The notes beneath the pieces were generated by a model. It had not been told where the DNA came from. It did no database searches and saw nothing but the letters and a program-made list of their open reading frames with translations. Below, piece by piece: positions 31,390-41,310 of a stretch of 43,949 bases of DNA (position 1 is its first letter; every line of letters begins with the position of its first letter). A program made the position numbers and the translations under genes. The DNA is taken from positions 208,148 through 252,096 of the forward strand of contig NZ_JAGSOJ010000007.1 in assembly GCF_023684385.1 (NCBI RefSeq). Direction: 5' to 3'. The stretch comes from Oceanirhabdus seepicola (GTDB taxonomy: Bacteria; Bacillota; Clostridia; Clostridiales; Clostridiaceae).

Positions 31390-31710
31390 TATAATACTTT
31401 TTTTATTATAGGCAAAATAAAAGCAACTATTTAGATAGTTGCTTTTTATATTTATGACATATGTCTATTTTTTCGCATACCCATTGTATTTTAATATATA
31501 ATTTATATCTTATATATATACTATATAATAAAAATGCAATATAGTCAAGAAAATATTAGGATAATTAAGAAAACTATAGTTATTTAATATAAATTTTAAG
31601 AAGTAGTTATAGAGAAGAACATTTAGGTGAAAAAAGCATTTTCATTTAATTGGAAAATGTATTAAAATATAATATGTCTCAGTACCCGCAAAACTTGTGA
31701 GGTGATTAAA
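31390..31710. other. 321-bp gap with terminator and helD promoter region
   Basis: It contains the terminator at 31420, a GACATATGTC palindrome at 31456-31465, and a hairpin CATTTTC/GAAAATG near 31637-31659. TATAAT at 31668-31673, with TTTAAT 17 bp before it, is the likely helD promoter. No other gene is seen. Confidence 0.5.
31420..31450 (+). terminator. Terminator after the second GNAT gene
   Basis: AAAGCAACTAT (31420-31430) pairs perfectly with ATAGTTGCTTT (31435-31445), loop TTAG, followed by TT. Confidence 0.8.
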
Positions 31711-33969
31711 ATTAGTGTTGAAAAAAAATTAGATTATTTAATGGAATCTTCAAGATTAGATTTAACTTTGAAACATCTTAATATTTATTATGACAAAACA
31801 ATTAACACGGTATCAAAAATTGATGAAGAAGTGGAGTATGGGATAAGGCATTTTAACTCTGATAATGCTGAACAATTTAATGATCTTATAATCAATTCAG
31901 TATTACAATCAAATCTAAAAACAAAGGTTAAAAATCTTGTTCAAAGTCTGAGTAAACCATATTTTTCAAGAGTTGATTTTAAAGAAGATTCAGTCGGTGA
32001 AGAAGAAAATCTCTATATTGGTAAAACTTCTTTAATGAACGAAGAAACTCATAAACTACTAGTAATTGACTGGAGATCTCCTATCGCTAACCTTTATTAT
32101 GAGGGAAGAGTTGGTGAAGCTCATTATGAATGTCCGGAAGGAATTATTAATGGTATAATTTCACTTAAACGTCAATATAGTATTGAAAATAGTAACCTTA
32201 AAGATTATTTTGATATCGACATTACAACAAATGATGAATTCCTTCAGGCGTGCTTAGACTCTAATGCTGATAACAGGTTAAAAGATATTGTTTCAACAAT
32301 ACAAGCTGAACAGAATAGAGTAATACGTGCCGACATGTGGAAACCTCTAATAGTGCAAGGAGCTGCAGGTGGAGGAAAGACAACAATTGCCTTGCATAGG
32401 ATAGCTTATCTTATATACACTTATGAAAAAACATTTACACCAGATAATTTTATGATTATCGCACCAAATAGATTCTTCTTAAATTATATTTCTGAAGTTC
32501 TTCCTGAGCTTGGAGTTGACAAGGTTATTCAAACTACTTATGAGGACTTTGCACGAATGGTATTAGGAAAAAAAGTGAAGATACGTGAGGGATATATTAA
32601 ATTAGGTAATATAGTTAACAAATCTATGACAATTAATAAACAGGAATTTTCAGTAAAGGAAATATCACATTTAAAATCTTCACTAGAATTTAAAGATCTA
32701 TTAGAAGAGTATATCGATTATCTTGAAGAAGCCTTTCTTCCTGAAGAAGATTTCAAGATATACAAATTCAAGCTTATATCAAGAGAGAAATTAATGAAAC
32801 TCTTCAAAGAGGAATATAAGCATCTTCCATTTAAGAAAAGAATCGCTGAAATGAAAAAGCATTTAAATAATATTTTGAAGAGAAATAAGCAAAAACTTCT
32901 TGATAAAATTGACCTCATTTATGATGAAAAACTAGATCAATTAAGACACAAGATGAAAGATTGCCCTGAAAGAAGAAAAATATTTATTAAAATGACTGAT
33001 GAAAGAGATGCTTTATTGGAAAAAATCAAGAAAGAATCTAAAACACTTGTAAATGATTATATAAAAAAGATTGAATATAGAAAGGTAGAAGACTATTATA
33101 GAGAATTTCTTGAAAAGTTACTTGATTCAACAGAAGATGAAAATTTCTTATTGAAAGAAACATGTAATTCTACAATAAATTCAATAATACAAAACCTATA
33201 TGAAATTGAAGATCTTGCACCTCTCCTGTTATTAAAGTATAGAATATTTGGGTTAGATGAAAAAATAACAGTTAGACATGTGGTTATAGATGAAGCACAA
33301 GATTTTAGTTTATTTCAGTTATATATGCTTAAGACTTTAATAGGTAGTAGTTCAATGACTATTTTGGGAGATTTATGCCAAGGTATAAATAGTTATAGAG
33401 GAATTGAAGATTGGCAGGATGTAATTAATCATATTTTTACTGAAGCTAAGAGTACATTTTTAAAATTAGATCAGAGTTATAGAACTACAGTTGAGATTAT
33501 GGATAAGGCTAGTTCGGTCATTGAAAAATTAAATGATGAGAAGCTTCCTCCAGCTAAACCTGTTCTTAGACATGGAGATGACGTTTCTATTGTTGAACTA
33601 GAATCATATGATGATATATGTAGGAATATTTCGAGAGATATTGATGATATGGATAGTAGAGAATACAACTCTTTAGCTATAATATGCAAAACTTTAGAAG
33701 AATGTAAAAATATCAAGAAAAAGTTGAAGCAATTTAATAAAGATATTATTCTTATCCAAGGAAATGAGAAAAAGTATAATGGAGGCATTGCAATAATACC
33801 TTCATATTTAGTAAAAGGTTTAGAATTTGATATGGTTATTGTTGCTAATGGATCAAAAGATATGTACTCATTTGATCAAATGGATGTGAAACTTCTATAC
33901 GTTGCTTTAACAAGGCCACTTCATAAATTGAATATATATTCTCTAGGTGAAAAATCAAATCTATTATAA
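31711..33969 (+). CDS. helD: HelD-like UvrD-family helicase, probable ATT start
   Basis: This ~752-residue superfamily 1 helicase is of the HelD type, which in Bacillus releases stalled RNA polymerase. It has an N-terminal helical region, motif I GAAGGGKT at about residue 217, motif II DEAQDF at about 527, ILGDLCQGI (motif III region) and ALTRPLHKL near the C-terminus. The best ribosome-binding site, GAGGTGAT (31699-31706), lies 8 bases before ATT 31711. The in-frame GTG 31702 overlaps that site and the first ATG, 31741, has none. I therefore give 31711, with initiation at a rare ATT as in infC of many bacteria; the alternatives differ by only 3 or 10 residues. It is flanked by terminators and is transcribed alone. 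Confidence 0.88.
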   Translation: MSVEKKLDYLMESSRLDLTLKHLNIYYDKTINTVSKIDEEVEYGIRHFNSDNAEQFNDLIINSVLQSNLKTKVKNLVQSLSKPYFSRVDFKEDSVGEEENLYIGKTSLMNEETHKLLVIDWRSPIANLYYEGRVGEAHYECPEGIINGIISLKRQYSIENSNLKDYFDIDITTNDEFLQACLDSNADNRLKDIVSTIQAEQNRVIRADMWKPLIVQGAAGGGKTTIALHRIAYLIYTYEKTFTPDNFMIIAPNRFFLNYISEVLPELGVDKVIQTTYEDFARMVLGKKVKIREGYIKLGNIVNKSMTINKQEFSVKEISHLKSSLEFKDLLEEYIDYLEEAFLPEEDFKIYKFKLISREKLMKLFKEEYKHLPFKKRIAEMKKHLNNILKRNKQKLLDKIDLIYDEKLDQLRHKMKDCPERRKIFIKMTDERDALLEKIKKESKTLVNDYIKKIEYRKVEDYYREFLEKLLDSTEDENFLLKETCNSTINSIIQNLYEIEDLAPLLLLKYRIFGLDEKITVRHVVIDEAQDFSLFQLYMLKTLIGSSSMTILGDLCQGINSYRGIEDWQDVINHIFTEAKSTFLKLDQSYRTTVEIMDKASSVIEKLNDEKLPPAKPVLRHGDDVSIVELESYDDICRNISRDIDDMDSREYNSLAIICKTLEECKNIKKKLKQFNKDIILIQGNEKKYNGGIAIIPSYLVKGLEFDMVIVANGSKDMYSFDQMDVKLLYVALTRPLHKLNIYSLGEKSNLL

Positions 33970-33998
33970 AATAGCATGTTTCATGCGCTTCAAATGTA

Positions 33999-34034
33999 AA
34001 AGAGATATTCTTAAATTGGAATATCTCTTTTTGA
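33999..34034 (+). terminator. Terminator after helD
   Basis: AAAGAGATATTC (33999-34010) pairs with GAATATCTCTTT (34019-34030), a perfect 12-bp stem, then TT. Confidence 0.85.
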
Positions 34035-34132
34035 ATTGTAATAAAATTGTAATCAATGGTATAAAAGAACATGATAAAATGATTACTATATTAAAAGGTA
34101 TATAATACTTTATAAGTTAAGGGGGTATTTTA

Positions 34133-36136
34133 ATGGCAATTCTATTTATAATTTTAGGGGGATTTCTTGTACTAGGCATTCTATTCTGGATGATAGGTGT
34201 AAGAGTTATACCTAATGACAAAATTGCAGTGGTTGAGAAATGGTGGTCTCCAAAAGGAGCACTAGATGAAAAAATTATTGCTCTTAATGGAGAGGCAGGA
34301 TATCAGCCAGAGCTACTAAGAGGAGGTATTCACATTCTATCTCCTTTAATGTACAAGGTTCATAAATGTTCATTAGTGACAATTCCACAAGGAGAAATTG
34401 CTTATGTTTTTGCAAGAGATGGTAAACCTCTTGATCCAACTCAAACATTAGGTGAAGTGATTGTAGAAGGGAATAATTTTCAAAATGTAAGAGGATTTTT
34501 GAATCATGGAGGCCAGAAAGGACCACAAAGAGGTATTGTTAGAGAAGGAACCTACGCTTTTAATCTGGCTCAGTTTATAATTATTACAAATCATAAAACC
34601 TATTATCTTCCCTTAGGAAGTAAATCGGAAGAAGGCTCTATTGAAAATATGGCAAAAATACTTAAGGAGAGAAACGGATTTACTCCTATAGTTATTAAAG
34701 GTAGTGATGATGAAGTTGGAATAGTAACTGTACATGATGGTCCTTCACTGAACAAAAATGATATAATAGCACCTACAGTTGGAGACGATGCAAGTAACAA
34801 TATGACCTATCATAACAACTTTCAAGATTCTGAAAAATTCCTGAAAGCAGGAGGTTTTAGAGGACGACAACATCAGGTACTTGTTGAAGGAACTTACTTC
34901 ATAAATAGATTATTTGCAACAGTTCAGTTTATTGAAAAAACAATTGTAGATGTGGGTTTCGTTGGAGTTGTTGTATCCTATATAGGTCCACGTGGAGAGG
35001 ATTCAAGTGGTGAGGGTTACAAACATGGGGAATTAGTTAAAGAAGGTTGCCGTGGTGTTTGGAATAAACCTCTAATGCCAGGTAAATATGCATTTAATAC
35101 TTATTCTGGTAAGATTGTTACTGTACCAACTACAAATATTATTTTAAAATGGATAAGTAATCAAAGTGGTACACATAGCTATGATGAGAACTTAAAAGAA
35201 GTAACGTTAATAACAAAAGACGCTTTTCAACCATCTTTACCACTATCAGTTGTTCTTCATATTGATTATAAGAAAGCACCATTAGTTATTCAGAGATTTG
35301 GTGACATTAAGAAACTTGTTGATCAGACTCTGGATCCAATGGTATCAGCATATTTTAAGAATATTGGGCAAACTAAAACACTTATACAATTAATTCAAGA
35401 TAGAAGTGATATTCAAGAAATATCTTCAGAAGAGATGAAGGTTAAATTTGGACATTATAACCTTGATCTTGAAGAGGTATTAATTGGTACTCCCTCTTCA
35501 TCAGAAAACGATAATAAGATTGAAGATATTCTTACTCAACTTAGAGAAAGACAGATTGCATTAGAAAGAATAGAGACTTATTCTCAACAAGAGAAGGCTG
35601 CTGTCAAAGAAAAAGAATTTAGAGAAGCGGAATCAAGAGCTGCACAACAACAGTTTTTAACTGAGTCTGAAATAAATATTGAAATACAGAGTAATAAAGG
35701 TAAAGCAGAATATAGACGGGCATTAGAAGAGGCTTCTAAGATAAAAGCAATAGCTGAAGCTGAAGCAGAGAAAGAAGCGAGAATTGGTGTAGGTAAAGCA
35801 ATAGCTGTTGATGAACAAGTTAAAGCATATGGTGGCCCTCAATATCAAGTTATGCAAGAGATAATGAGCAAATTTACTCAAGCAATTGAAAAATCTCAAA
35901 CTAAGATTGTACCTGAAACATTAGTAACTATGGGAGGGGCAGAAGGAAATAGTGGTAATGTTTTCGAGATGTTGATGGGAATGCTCATTAGTGAAAAACT
36001 CGGAGTTGATTTTAATAAAAATTCTGAGGAAGTTAAAGATGATAGAGCAAAAAAAATAAAAGATAGCATTTTAAACTCACTTAATAACGAAAATAAAGAT
36101 GATTTTAAAGATGATAATACACCAATTATTGAATAA
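34133..36136 (+). CDS. SPFH/flotillin-like membrane protein
   Basis: The 667-residue protein has one N-terminal membrane helix (residues 2-22), a long SPFH/Band 7 region (PNDKIAVVEKWWSPKGAL onward) containing an insertion, and an alpha-helical Ala/Glu-rich segment (EEASKIKAIAEAEAEKEAR, about 540-560) typical of flotillins. It ends in a charged tail. Such proteins form membrane scaffolds and often recruit stress partners. AAGGGGG precedes the ATG. The next genes, another SPFH protein with zinc ribbons and a zinc-ribbon membrane protein, make a set like Bacillus ydjGHI, but a terminator at 36179 separates this gene from them. Its exact partner is unknown. Confidence 0.85.
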   Translation: MAILFIILGGFLVLGILFWMIGVRVIPNDKIAVVEKWWSPKGALDEKIIALNGEAGYQPELLRGGIHILSPLMYKVHKCSLVTIPQGEIAYVFARDGKPLDPTQTLGEVIVEGNNFQNVRGFLNHGGQKGPQRGIVREGTYAFNLAQFIIITNHKTYYLPLGSKSEEGSIENMAKILKERNGFTPIVIKGSDDEVGIVTVHDGPSLNKNDIIAPTVGDDASNNMTYHNNFQDSEKFLKAGGFRGRQHQVLVEGTYFINRLFATVQFIEKTIVDVGFVGVVVSYIGPRGEDSSGEGYKHGELVKEGCRGVWNKPLMPGKYAFNTYSGKIVTVPTTNIILKWISNQSGTHSYDENLKEVTLITKDAFQPSLPLSVVLHIDYKKAPLVIQRFGDIKKLVDQTLDPMVSAYFKNIGQTKTLIQLIQDRSDIQEISSEEMKVKFGHYNLDLEEVLIGTPSSSENDNKIEDILTQLRERQIALERIETYSQQEKAAVKEKEFREAESRAAQQQFLTESEINIEIQSNKGKAEYRRALEEASKIKAIAEAEAEKEARIGVGKAIAVDEQVKAYGGPQYQVMQEIMSKFTQAIEKSQTKIVPETLVTMGGAEGNSGNVFEMLMGMLISEKLGVDFNKNSEEVKDDRAKKIKDSILNSLNNENKDDFKDDNTPIIE

Positions 36137-36178
36137 AAAATTAAGTATTTGATATTTCTTATATAGTAGTTTAGAAAT

Positions 36179-36207
36179 AAAAGATCCTTTCAGGGTCTTT
36201 TATTTTA
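36179..36207 (+). terminator. Terminator after the flotillin-like gene
   Basis: AAAAGATCCT (36179-36188) pairs with AGGGTCTTTT (36192-36201) with one G-T pair, followed by ATTTT. Confidence 0.75.
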
Positions 36208-36333
36208 CAAAAGATTTAATTTGTGTCAAATACATGAGTAACATAAAATACAATAACATTCAATAATATTTATTTATTTGTAAATATGTATTATAATTAT
36301 TATAAAAGTTAAAAAATGTAACGGAGGTTATAT

Positions 36334-37524
36334 ATGGGTATTTTTGATTTCGTTAGGGGACAGTTTATAGAAGCAATTGAATGGACAGATGATTCAAGAG
36401 ACACAATGGTATATAGATTTCCTGTCCAAGGTAAGGAAATAAAAATGGGTGCACAACTTACAGTAAGGGAATCACAGGTGGCTATCTTTGTGAATGAAGG
36501 AGAAATAACAGATATTTTTCAGCCAGGGAGGTACACATTAACAACAGAAAATCTTCCGATTCTTTGTAAGTTGAAAGCATGGAAATATGGATTTAATTCA
36601 CCATTTAAAAGTGAAGTATATTTTGTTAATACAAGGCAATTCACCGATAATAAGTGGGGTACAACAAATCCAATAATGATGAGAGATAAAGATTTTGGGG
36701 TTATAAGAATTAGAGGGTATGGTATTTATTCTTTCAGAGTTAGTAGTCCTGAATTTTTCCTTAAAGAAGTTTTTGGAACAAATGCTTCTTTTGAAACAGC
36801 AGATATAGAAGGACAATTGAAGAGAATGATAATCTCTGGTTTAACAGATGTAATTGGAGAAGCGAAAGTAGCTGCATTGGATTTATTAATGTACTATGAT
36901 GAGCTTAGTGAAATAACAACAAATAAGCTTCAGAGCAAGTTTAATGATTTAGGTATTAGTCTAACTTCTCTTTATATTGAAAATATTTCTGTTCCAGATG
37001 AAGTAGAAGAGGCAATGAATAAGAGAGCATCAGTAGGCGCGATGTCTATGGGCGGCGGAATAGATAATTATACCAGACTTCAAGCTGCAGATGCATTGAG
37101 AGATGCAGCAAAAAATGAGGGTAATATTATGGCTAATGCCGGGATTGGATTAAGTACCGGTGCTGCTTTAGGAAATATGATGGCTCAAACATTAAACAAT
37201 GTTAATTCATCAAGTAACAACGCTGCAAAAACACCTTCTCCAGCGGATATGGAAAACGAACAGCAAGAATTGATTACATGTAGTGGATGCAGTGCTAGAA
37301 TAAGCAAGGATACAAAGTTCTGCCCAGAGTGCGGAAATAAAATAGCTATTCCTAAAGAAAAGTTTATGAATTGTACAACCTGTGGTGCTGAAATAAGAAT
37401 GGGTTCAAAATTTTGTCCCGAATGTGGAGAAAAACAAAAACAAGAAAAGTTTTGCGAAAGCTGTGGAACAAAATTAAATGATTCCTCAAAGTTCTGTCCT
37501 GAATGTGGAACTAAGGCAGAATAG
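36334..37524 (+). CDS. ydjI: YdjI-like SPFH protein with three zinc ribbons
   Basis: This 396-residue protein has an N-terminal SPFH ('virion core-like') domain (residues ~20-235: VRGQFIEAIEW, VFVNEGEITDIFQPGRY, VPDEVEEAMNKRASVGAM), then a Gly/Ala-rich linker, and three C-terminal zinc ribbons, each with two CxxC pairs ending in FCPECG. In Bacillus the YdjI/YdjG/YdjH proteins bind the membrane and recruit PspA during envelope stress, so a similar role is likely. GGAGGT precedes the ATG. The next gene starts 10 bp later and must be in the same operon. No PspA homologue is in the window. Confidence 0.85.
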   Translation: MGIFDFVRGQFIEAIEWTDDSRDTMVYRFPVQGKEIKMGAQLTVRESQVAIFVNEGEITDIFQPGRYTLTTENLPILCKLKAWKYGFNSPFKSEVYFVNTRQFTDNKWGTTNPIMMRDKDFGVIRIRGYGIYSFRVSSPEFFLKEVFGTNASFETADIEGQLKRMIISGLTDVIGEAKVAALDLLMYYDELSEITTNKLQSKFNDLGISLTSLYIENISVPDEVEEAMNKRASVGAMSMGGGIDNYTRLQAADALRDAAKNEGNIMANAGIGLSTGAALGNMMAQTLNNVNSSSNNAAKTPSPADMENEQQELITCSGCSARISKDTKFCPECGNKIAIPKEKFMNCTTCGAEIRMGSKFCPECGEKQKQEKFCESCGTKLNDSSKFCPECGTKAE

Positions 37525-37534
37525 GGGGGATGGT

Positions 37535-38647
37535 ATGAATAACTTTAATCAAGAAAATACTAAAGTTGAAAAAGATACTCATAAATATGACTGTCCAAAT
37601 TGTGGTGGAAACTTAAGTTTCGATATTGGAACACAGTCATTAATTTGTCCATATTGTTCCTCAAATGTTCAGATCGAGTTTGAAGATGAAGAAATCATAG
37701 AGTATGATATTGACTCCGCAATGATGAAAGCAAAAACTGATTGGGGAGATGAGCAGAGGACAATAAAGTGTGAAAACTGTGGAGCTGAGACTCTCGTTGA
37801 AGCTAAAAATACTTCTGAATTTTGTGCTTTTTGTGGTTCTTCTCATATTTTGAAATCTGATGGAGAGAAAACGATTGTTCCTGAATCATTGATTCCTTTT
37901 AAAATTACTAAAGAGAATGCCCAAAAGGAATTCAAAAAGTGGATTAACAAAAGGTATTACGCTCCAAGAGCATTAAAGCATCAATATAATTCTGATAAAC
38001 TTTCAGGAGTGTATATTCCATTTTGGACATATGATTCATCAACATACTCTTCTTACAGCGCACAGAAAGGAACTTACTATTATGTAGATGTGACTGAATG
38101 GGTAGAACAAGATGGTGAAAGAAAACAAGTGACTAAAAAAGAACGTAGAACACGATGGGAATATACTGCTGGAGACTTCAGTAAAGATTTTGATGATATA
38201 TTGATTCCATCATCTAATCAAGTTAAGGAGAAACTTCTAAAGAGACTGGAACCATTTAACCTTAATGAGCTTGTTAGATATCAGCCACATTATATTTCTG
38301 GATTTATATCGGAAAGATATAGTATTGATGTTGATGCTGGTTGGAATTTAGCACAGACAGAAATAAAATCAGATTTAAGAAATGGCATTAGGAGGAAAAT
38401 TAATGGAGATGAAGTTAGAGATTTACGAATTTCAACTCATTATGAGGATATAAAATTCAAACATATACTTCTACCAATTTGGATTTCTGCATACACATTT
38501 AAGGACAAAAATTATAAGTTCTTGATTAATGGGCAAACTGGAGAGGTACAAGGGGAATCGCCTATAAGTATATTGAAAATCATTTTTACAATATTATTGC
38601 TTGCTGGAGTAGCTGCATTAATATACTTTTATATGAGAAATAAATAA
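37535..38647 (+). CDS. ydjG: YdjG-like zinc-ribbon membrane protein
   Basis: The 370-residue protein begins with two zinc ribbons (YDCPNCGGNLSF...LICPYCSS and IKCENCGAETL...FCAFCGSS). A conserved soluble region follows (PESLIPFKITKENAQKEFKK, VYIPFWTYDSS, HILLPIWISAYTFK), then one C-terminal membrane helix (ILKIIFTILLLAGVAALIYF). This is the layout of YdjG-type proteins that anchor the SPFH partner in the membrane. ATG 37535 has GGGGG before it; an upstream ATG at 37478 lies inside the previous gene and was rejected. A terminator follows at 38656. Confidence 0.85.
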   Translation: MNNFNQENTKVEKDTHKYDCPNCGGNLSFDIGTQSLICPYCSSNVQIEFEDEEIIEYDIDSAMMKAKTDWGDEQRTIKCENCGAETLVEAKNTSEFCAFCGSSHILKSDGEKTIVPESLIPFKITKENAQKEFKKWINKRYYAPRALKHQYNSDKLSGVYIPFWTYDSSTYSSYSAQKGTYYYVDVTEWVEQDGERKQVTKKERRTRWEYTAGDFSKDFDDILIPSSNQVKEKLLKRLEPFNLNELVRYQPHYISGFISERYSIDVDAGWNLAQTEIKSDLRNGIRRKINGDEVRDLRISTHYEDIKFKHILLPIWISAYTFKDKNYKFLINGQTGEVQGESPISILKIIFTILLLAGVAALIYFYMRNK

Positions 38648-38655
38648 TAATAAAA

Positions 38656-38703
38656 GCTCTTCGAAACCTTATTATACTTCATAAGATTTTGAAGAGTTTT
38701 TTT
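38656..38703 (+). terminator. Terminator after the YdjI/YdjG pair
   Basis: CTCTTCGAAACCTTAT (38656-38671) pairs with ATAAGATTTTGAAGAG (38680-38695) with a few mismatches, followed by seven T. Confidence 0.75.
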
Positions 38704-38860
38704 GAAGAAATTATTTCCTTTCCCTATTCATTCCAACCAAGAAATACAGTTTATTTACTCATATTATTAAATATCCTTTCATATATTTGAGAATAGAATA
38801 GGTGAATGTTTTTAAATTAATTTACAGGCATTTACACTAGAAAGGATTTAGGTGATTTTT

Positions 38861-40018
38861 GTGAGAAAAAAGAAAACTATAGGTTTGATAATTACAGGGC
38901 ATATTATTGTTCTCATAATACTAGGATGCTTATTAATAAATTTTAATTCTTCAGATGAAGGTGAAATAGAAGCAAATATTATATTTAAAGACCCAGAAAT
39001 AGAACGTTTAGTAAGAGAACAATTAAACCAATTTGATAAATCACTAACAGAGAATGATATTTTGAAAGTTGAAAAATTATTTATAAATAACTATGAAGTT
39101 AGTGTAACTTCACTAGAGGATATTAGTAAATTAACTAATCTTAAGTCCCTTAATTTATGGAAAATACATGTAGAAAATCTAGATTTTTTAGAAAATCTTG
39201 AAAAGCTAACTTCCTTGGAGATTTGGTTTAGTGAGTTGGATGATATTTCTAAACTTAAGAACTTGAGAAATCTCGAGGAATTGGTTTTATGTTCCAATAA
39301 AATAGAGGATATTTCAGTATTGACTAATCTTAAGAAACTAAGAAAAGTAGATTTTTCTTATAACAGAATTACATCAATAAGAGTATTACAAGAGCTAGAA
39401 TTATTACAGGAAGTATTTTTGACTGGAAATCTAATTAAGGATATAACTCCATTGATGAGTTTAAAAGAACTAAGAACATTGTACATCGGGAAAAATCCAT
39501 TAGTATTTTTATATCCTTTAGAAAAATTAAACTGGTCTAAGATTGAAATAATTGATTTAAATGGATTATCTAAAGATGCACTAAACTATTTACCAAAAGA
39601 TGTTTTTAAAATAAAGGGATTGGGATTATCCAACATGAAATTGAGTAATATAGAGTTTCTAAATAAATTTGTTAATCTTGAATATATATCAATAAACAAA
39701 AATGAAATAAGTGATTTGTCACCATTAAGTTATTGTAAAAAACTTAAAATAATATATGGTCAAGATAATTTAATTACGTCTATTGCTCCACTCGAAGGTT
39801 TATGTAACTTAAAAATAATTAACTTTAATAATAATTCTATTAAATCTATTGAGGCATTAGAAAACATTAGTACATTAGAAAAAATTTATTTAACTAATAA
39901 TAAAATATTGGATACATCTCCAATTTACAAGTTAAAAAATCTGAAATTAATAAAGTTGGATATACCAAATTCACCAAAAAGAAAAGATATATTAAAGGAT
40001 TCATTAATGGATAGTTAA
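38861..40018 (+). CDS. Leucine-rich-repeat (internalin-like) surface protein
   Basis: The 385-residue protein has a short basic N-terminus and a hydrophobic helix (TIGLIITGHIIVLIILGCLL). A cap region (IFKDPEIERLVREQLNQ, then SLTENDIL) is followed by about a dozen 22-residue leucine-rich repeats of the internalin type (LTNLKSLNLW, LRNLEELVLCSNKIEDIS). ILGC at residues 20-23 could be a lipobox, although the residues after it are hydrophobic, so a membrane anchor is as likely. GTG 38861 has TTAGGTGATT before it. No LPXTG or sortase signal is present. It may bind ligands or other proteins at the cell surface; the partner is unknown. Confidence 0.85.
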   Translation: MRKKKTIGLIITGHIIVLIILGCLLINFNSSDEGEIEANIIFKDPEIERLVREQLNQFDKSLTENDILKVEKLFINNYEVSVTSLEDISKLTNLKSLNLWKIHVENLDFLENLEKLTSLEIWFSELDDISKLKNLRNLEELVLCSNKIEDISVLTNLKKLRKVDFSYNRITSIRVLQELELLQEVFLTGNLIKDITPLMSLKELRTLYIGKNPLVFLYPLEKLNWSKIEIIDLNGLSKDALNYLPKDVFKIKGLGLSNMKLSNIEFLNKFVNLEYISINKNEISDLSPLSYCKKLKIIYGQDNLITSIAPLEGLCNLKIINFNNNSIKSIEALENISTLEKIYLTNNKILDTSPIYKLKNLKLIKLDIPNSPKRKDILKDSLMDS

Positions 40019-40052
40019 CTGAGTAAGAAAATGTGATAATTCTTTAAAGAAT

Positions 40053-40090
40053 AAAAAATAGATAAACCTTTCAAGCTTATCTATTTTTTT
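40053..40090. terminator. Bidirectional terminator between the LRR gene and ppsR
   Basis: AAAAAATAGATAA (40053-40065) pairs with TTATCTATTTTTT (40077-40089) around an 11-base loop, and runs into T in both directions. The right arm overlaps the ppsR stop codon. Confidence 0.8.
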
Positions 40091-40878
40091 ATGGTATTTA
40101 ATATTATTAGAGCAGTATCTTCAATCGCTCTATCAGTGACATCTATTTTTTTACAATTTATTTTTTTGAATATTGAATCGGCATAATCTAATTCATCTAA
40201 AATTCTTTTCTCATCTATGTATCCAGAAGATTTAATGGCCCATCCGAATTTTTCTAGTCTATGTTTACGTATTTCAATTAACTTAATTGGATCTATTGTT
40301 AATGCAACAATTTTTCTTTTATCAATTTCAAATAGTTTTTGTGGTAGTGGTATCTCTGGTATTAGGGGAATATTAATTACTTTTAATCCTTTAAAGGCTA
40401 AATACATTGATAGGGGGGTTTTAGAAGTTCTTGAAAGTCCTATAAGTACAATATCTGCAGTATCTAATCCGTTATAATCTTTAGAATCATCATACTGAAT
40501 AGCAAACTCTATAGCTGAAATTCTTTTGAAATACTCATCATCCATATTCCATAGATTACCTGGCTGGAAAACGGGCTTAATATTAAATTTTTGACATATT
40601 ATATTAATGCCTGGTGAGAGTACACTTATAAAACAGATATTTAATTCAATGCATTTCTGCACCATGAATTCTTTCACTTCACTCAAAATTATTGTTGAAA
40701 TTATTATAAGATTTTTTTCATCTTTGATTGTTTCTAAGAATTTTTGTGCATTTTTCATGGTGTTCAAATAAGGTATTCTTGTAATATGTATTTGTTCAGA
40801 AAATTGAGAAGCAATTCCTTTTGCAACTAATTCGGCTGTTTCACCTATAGAATCTGATATGGCATATATACGAAGCAT
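40081..40878 (-). CDS. ppsR: Pyruvate, phosphate dikinase regulatory protein
   Basis: This 265-residue PpsR/PDRP protein is an ADP-dependent kinase and Pi-dependent pyrophosphorylase that reversibly inactivates pyruvate, phosphate dikinase or PEP synthetase by phosphorylating a Thr. It starts with the family block YAISDSIGETAELVAKGI and has the nucleotide loop GLSRTSKTPLSMYLAFKG followed by VINIPLIP. Length is normal. GGAGATGATATT precedes ATG 40878. It is monocistronic; neither ppdK nor a CBS-domain regulator such as CcpN, its neighbour in Bacillus, is in the window. Confidence 0.93.
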   Translation of the reverse strand: MLRIYAISDSIGETAELVAKGIASQFSEQIHITRIPYLNTMKNAQKFLETIKDEKNLIIISTIILSEVKEFMVQKCIELNICFISVLSPGINIICQKFNIKPVFQPGNLWNMDDEYFKRISAIEFAIQYDDSKDYNGLDTADIVLIGLSRTSKTPLSMYLAFKGLKVINIPLIPEIPLPQKLFEIDKRKIVALTIDPIKLIEIRKHRLEKFGWAIKSSGYIDEKRILDELDYADSIFKKINCKKIDVTDRAIEDTALIILNTIKK

Positions 40879-41024
40879 AATATCATCTCCATTTGATTAA
40901 ATTAATACTTAATAATAATATGGTAATAAATTTCAGATTCTATGCAATGGAAGTTTATTTACAGAAAATAAAATATTTTGAATTTTTAATCAATTTATAG
41001 TATAATAAAATTGTAAAAAAAAAC

Positions 41025-41049
41025 GCATATGTATTCCCACTACATATGC
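41025..41049 (-). terminator. Minus-strand terminator-like hairpin with no known gene
   Basis: GCATATGTA (41025-41033) and TACATATGC (41041-41049) pair perfectly with a 7-base loop. On the minus strand the stem is followed by GTTTTTTTTT, a good terminator, although no gene on that strand is seen to its right before nupC. Confidence 0.55.
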
Positions 41050-41310
41050 AATATAAAGTAAGTAATATAAATTAATGTTAGCTTTATTTTTAAAGCTAAA
41101 CAAGAAGGACTTTCATTGTACTATATTATGAAAAATATTTCAAATGAAGGAAAGAGAGTTTAAACGTGTTATTATGCTGTAATACACTTAGACTTAAACT
41201 AATTTTATATTCCTTGCTCAAACCATTAATAGGTATAATGTATTTAATAATGCAGGTAATACAAAATTAACCAAAATTATGTGTATCTAATTTAAAAGCA
41301 TACATTAAAC

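Noticed and set aside
34603..34800. Minus-strand reading frame inside the flotillin-like gene
   Set aside because: Entirely antisense to a recognised gene and without a ribosome-binding site.
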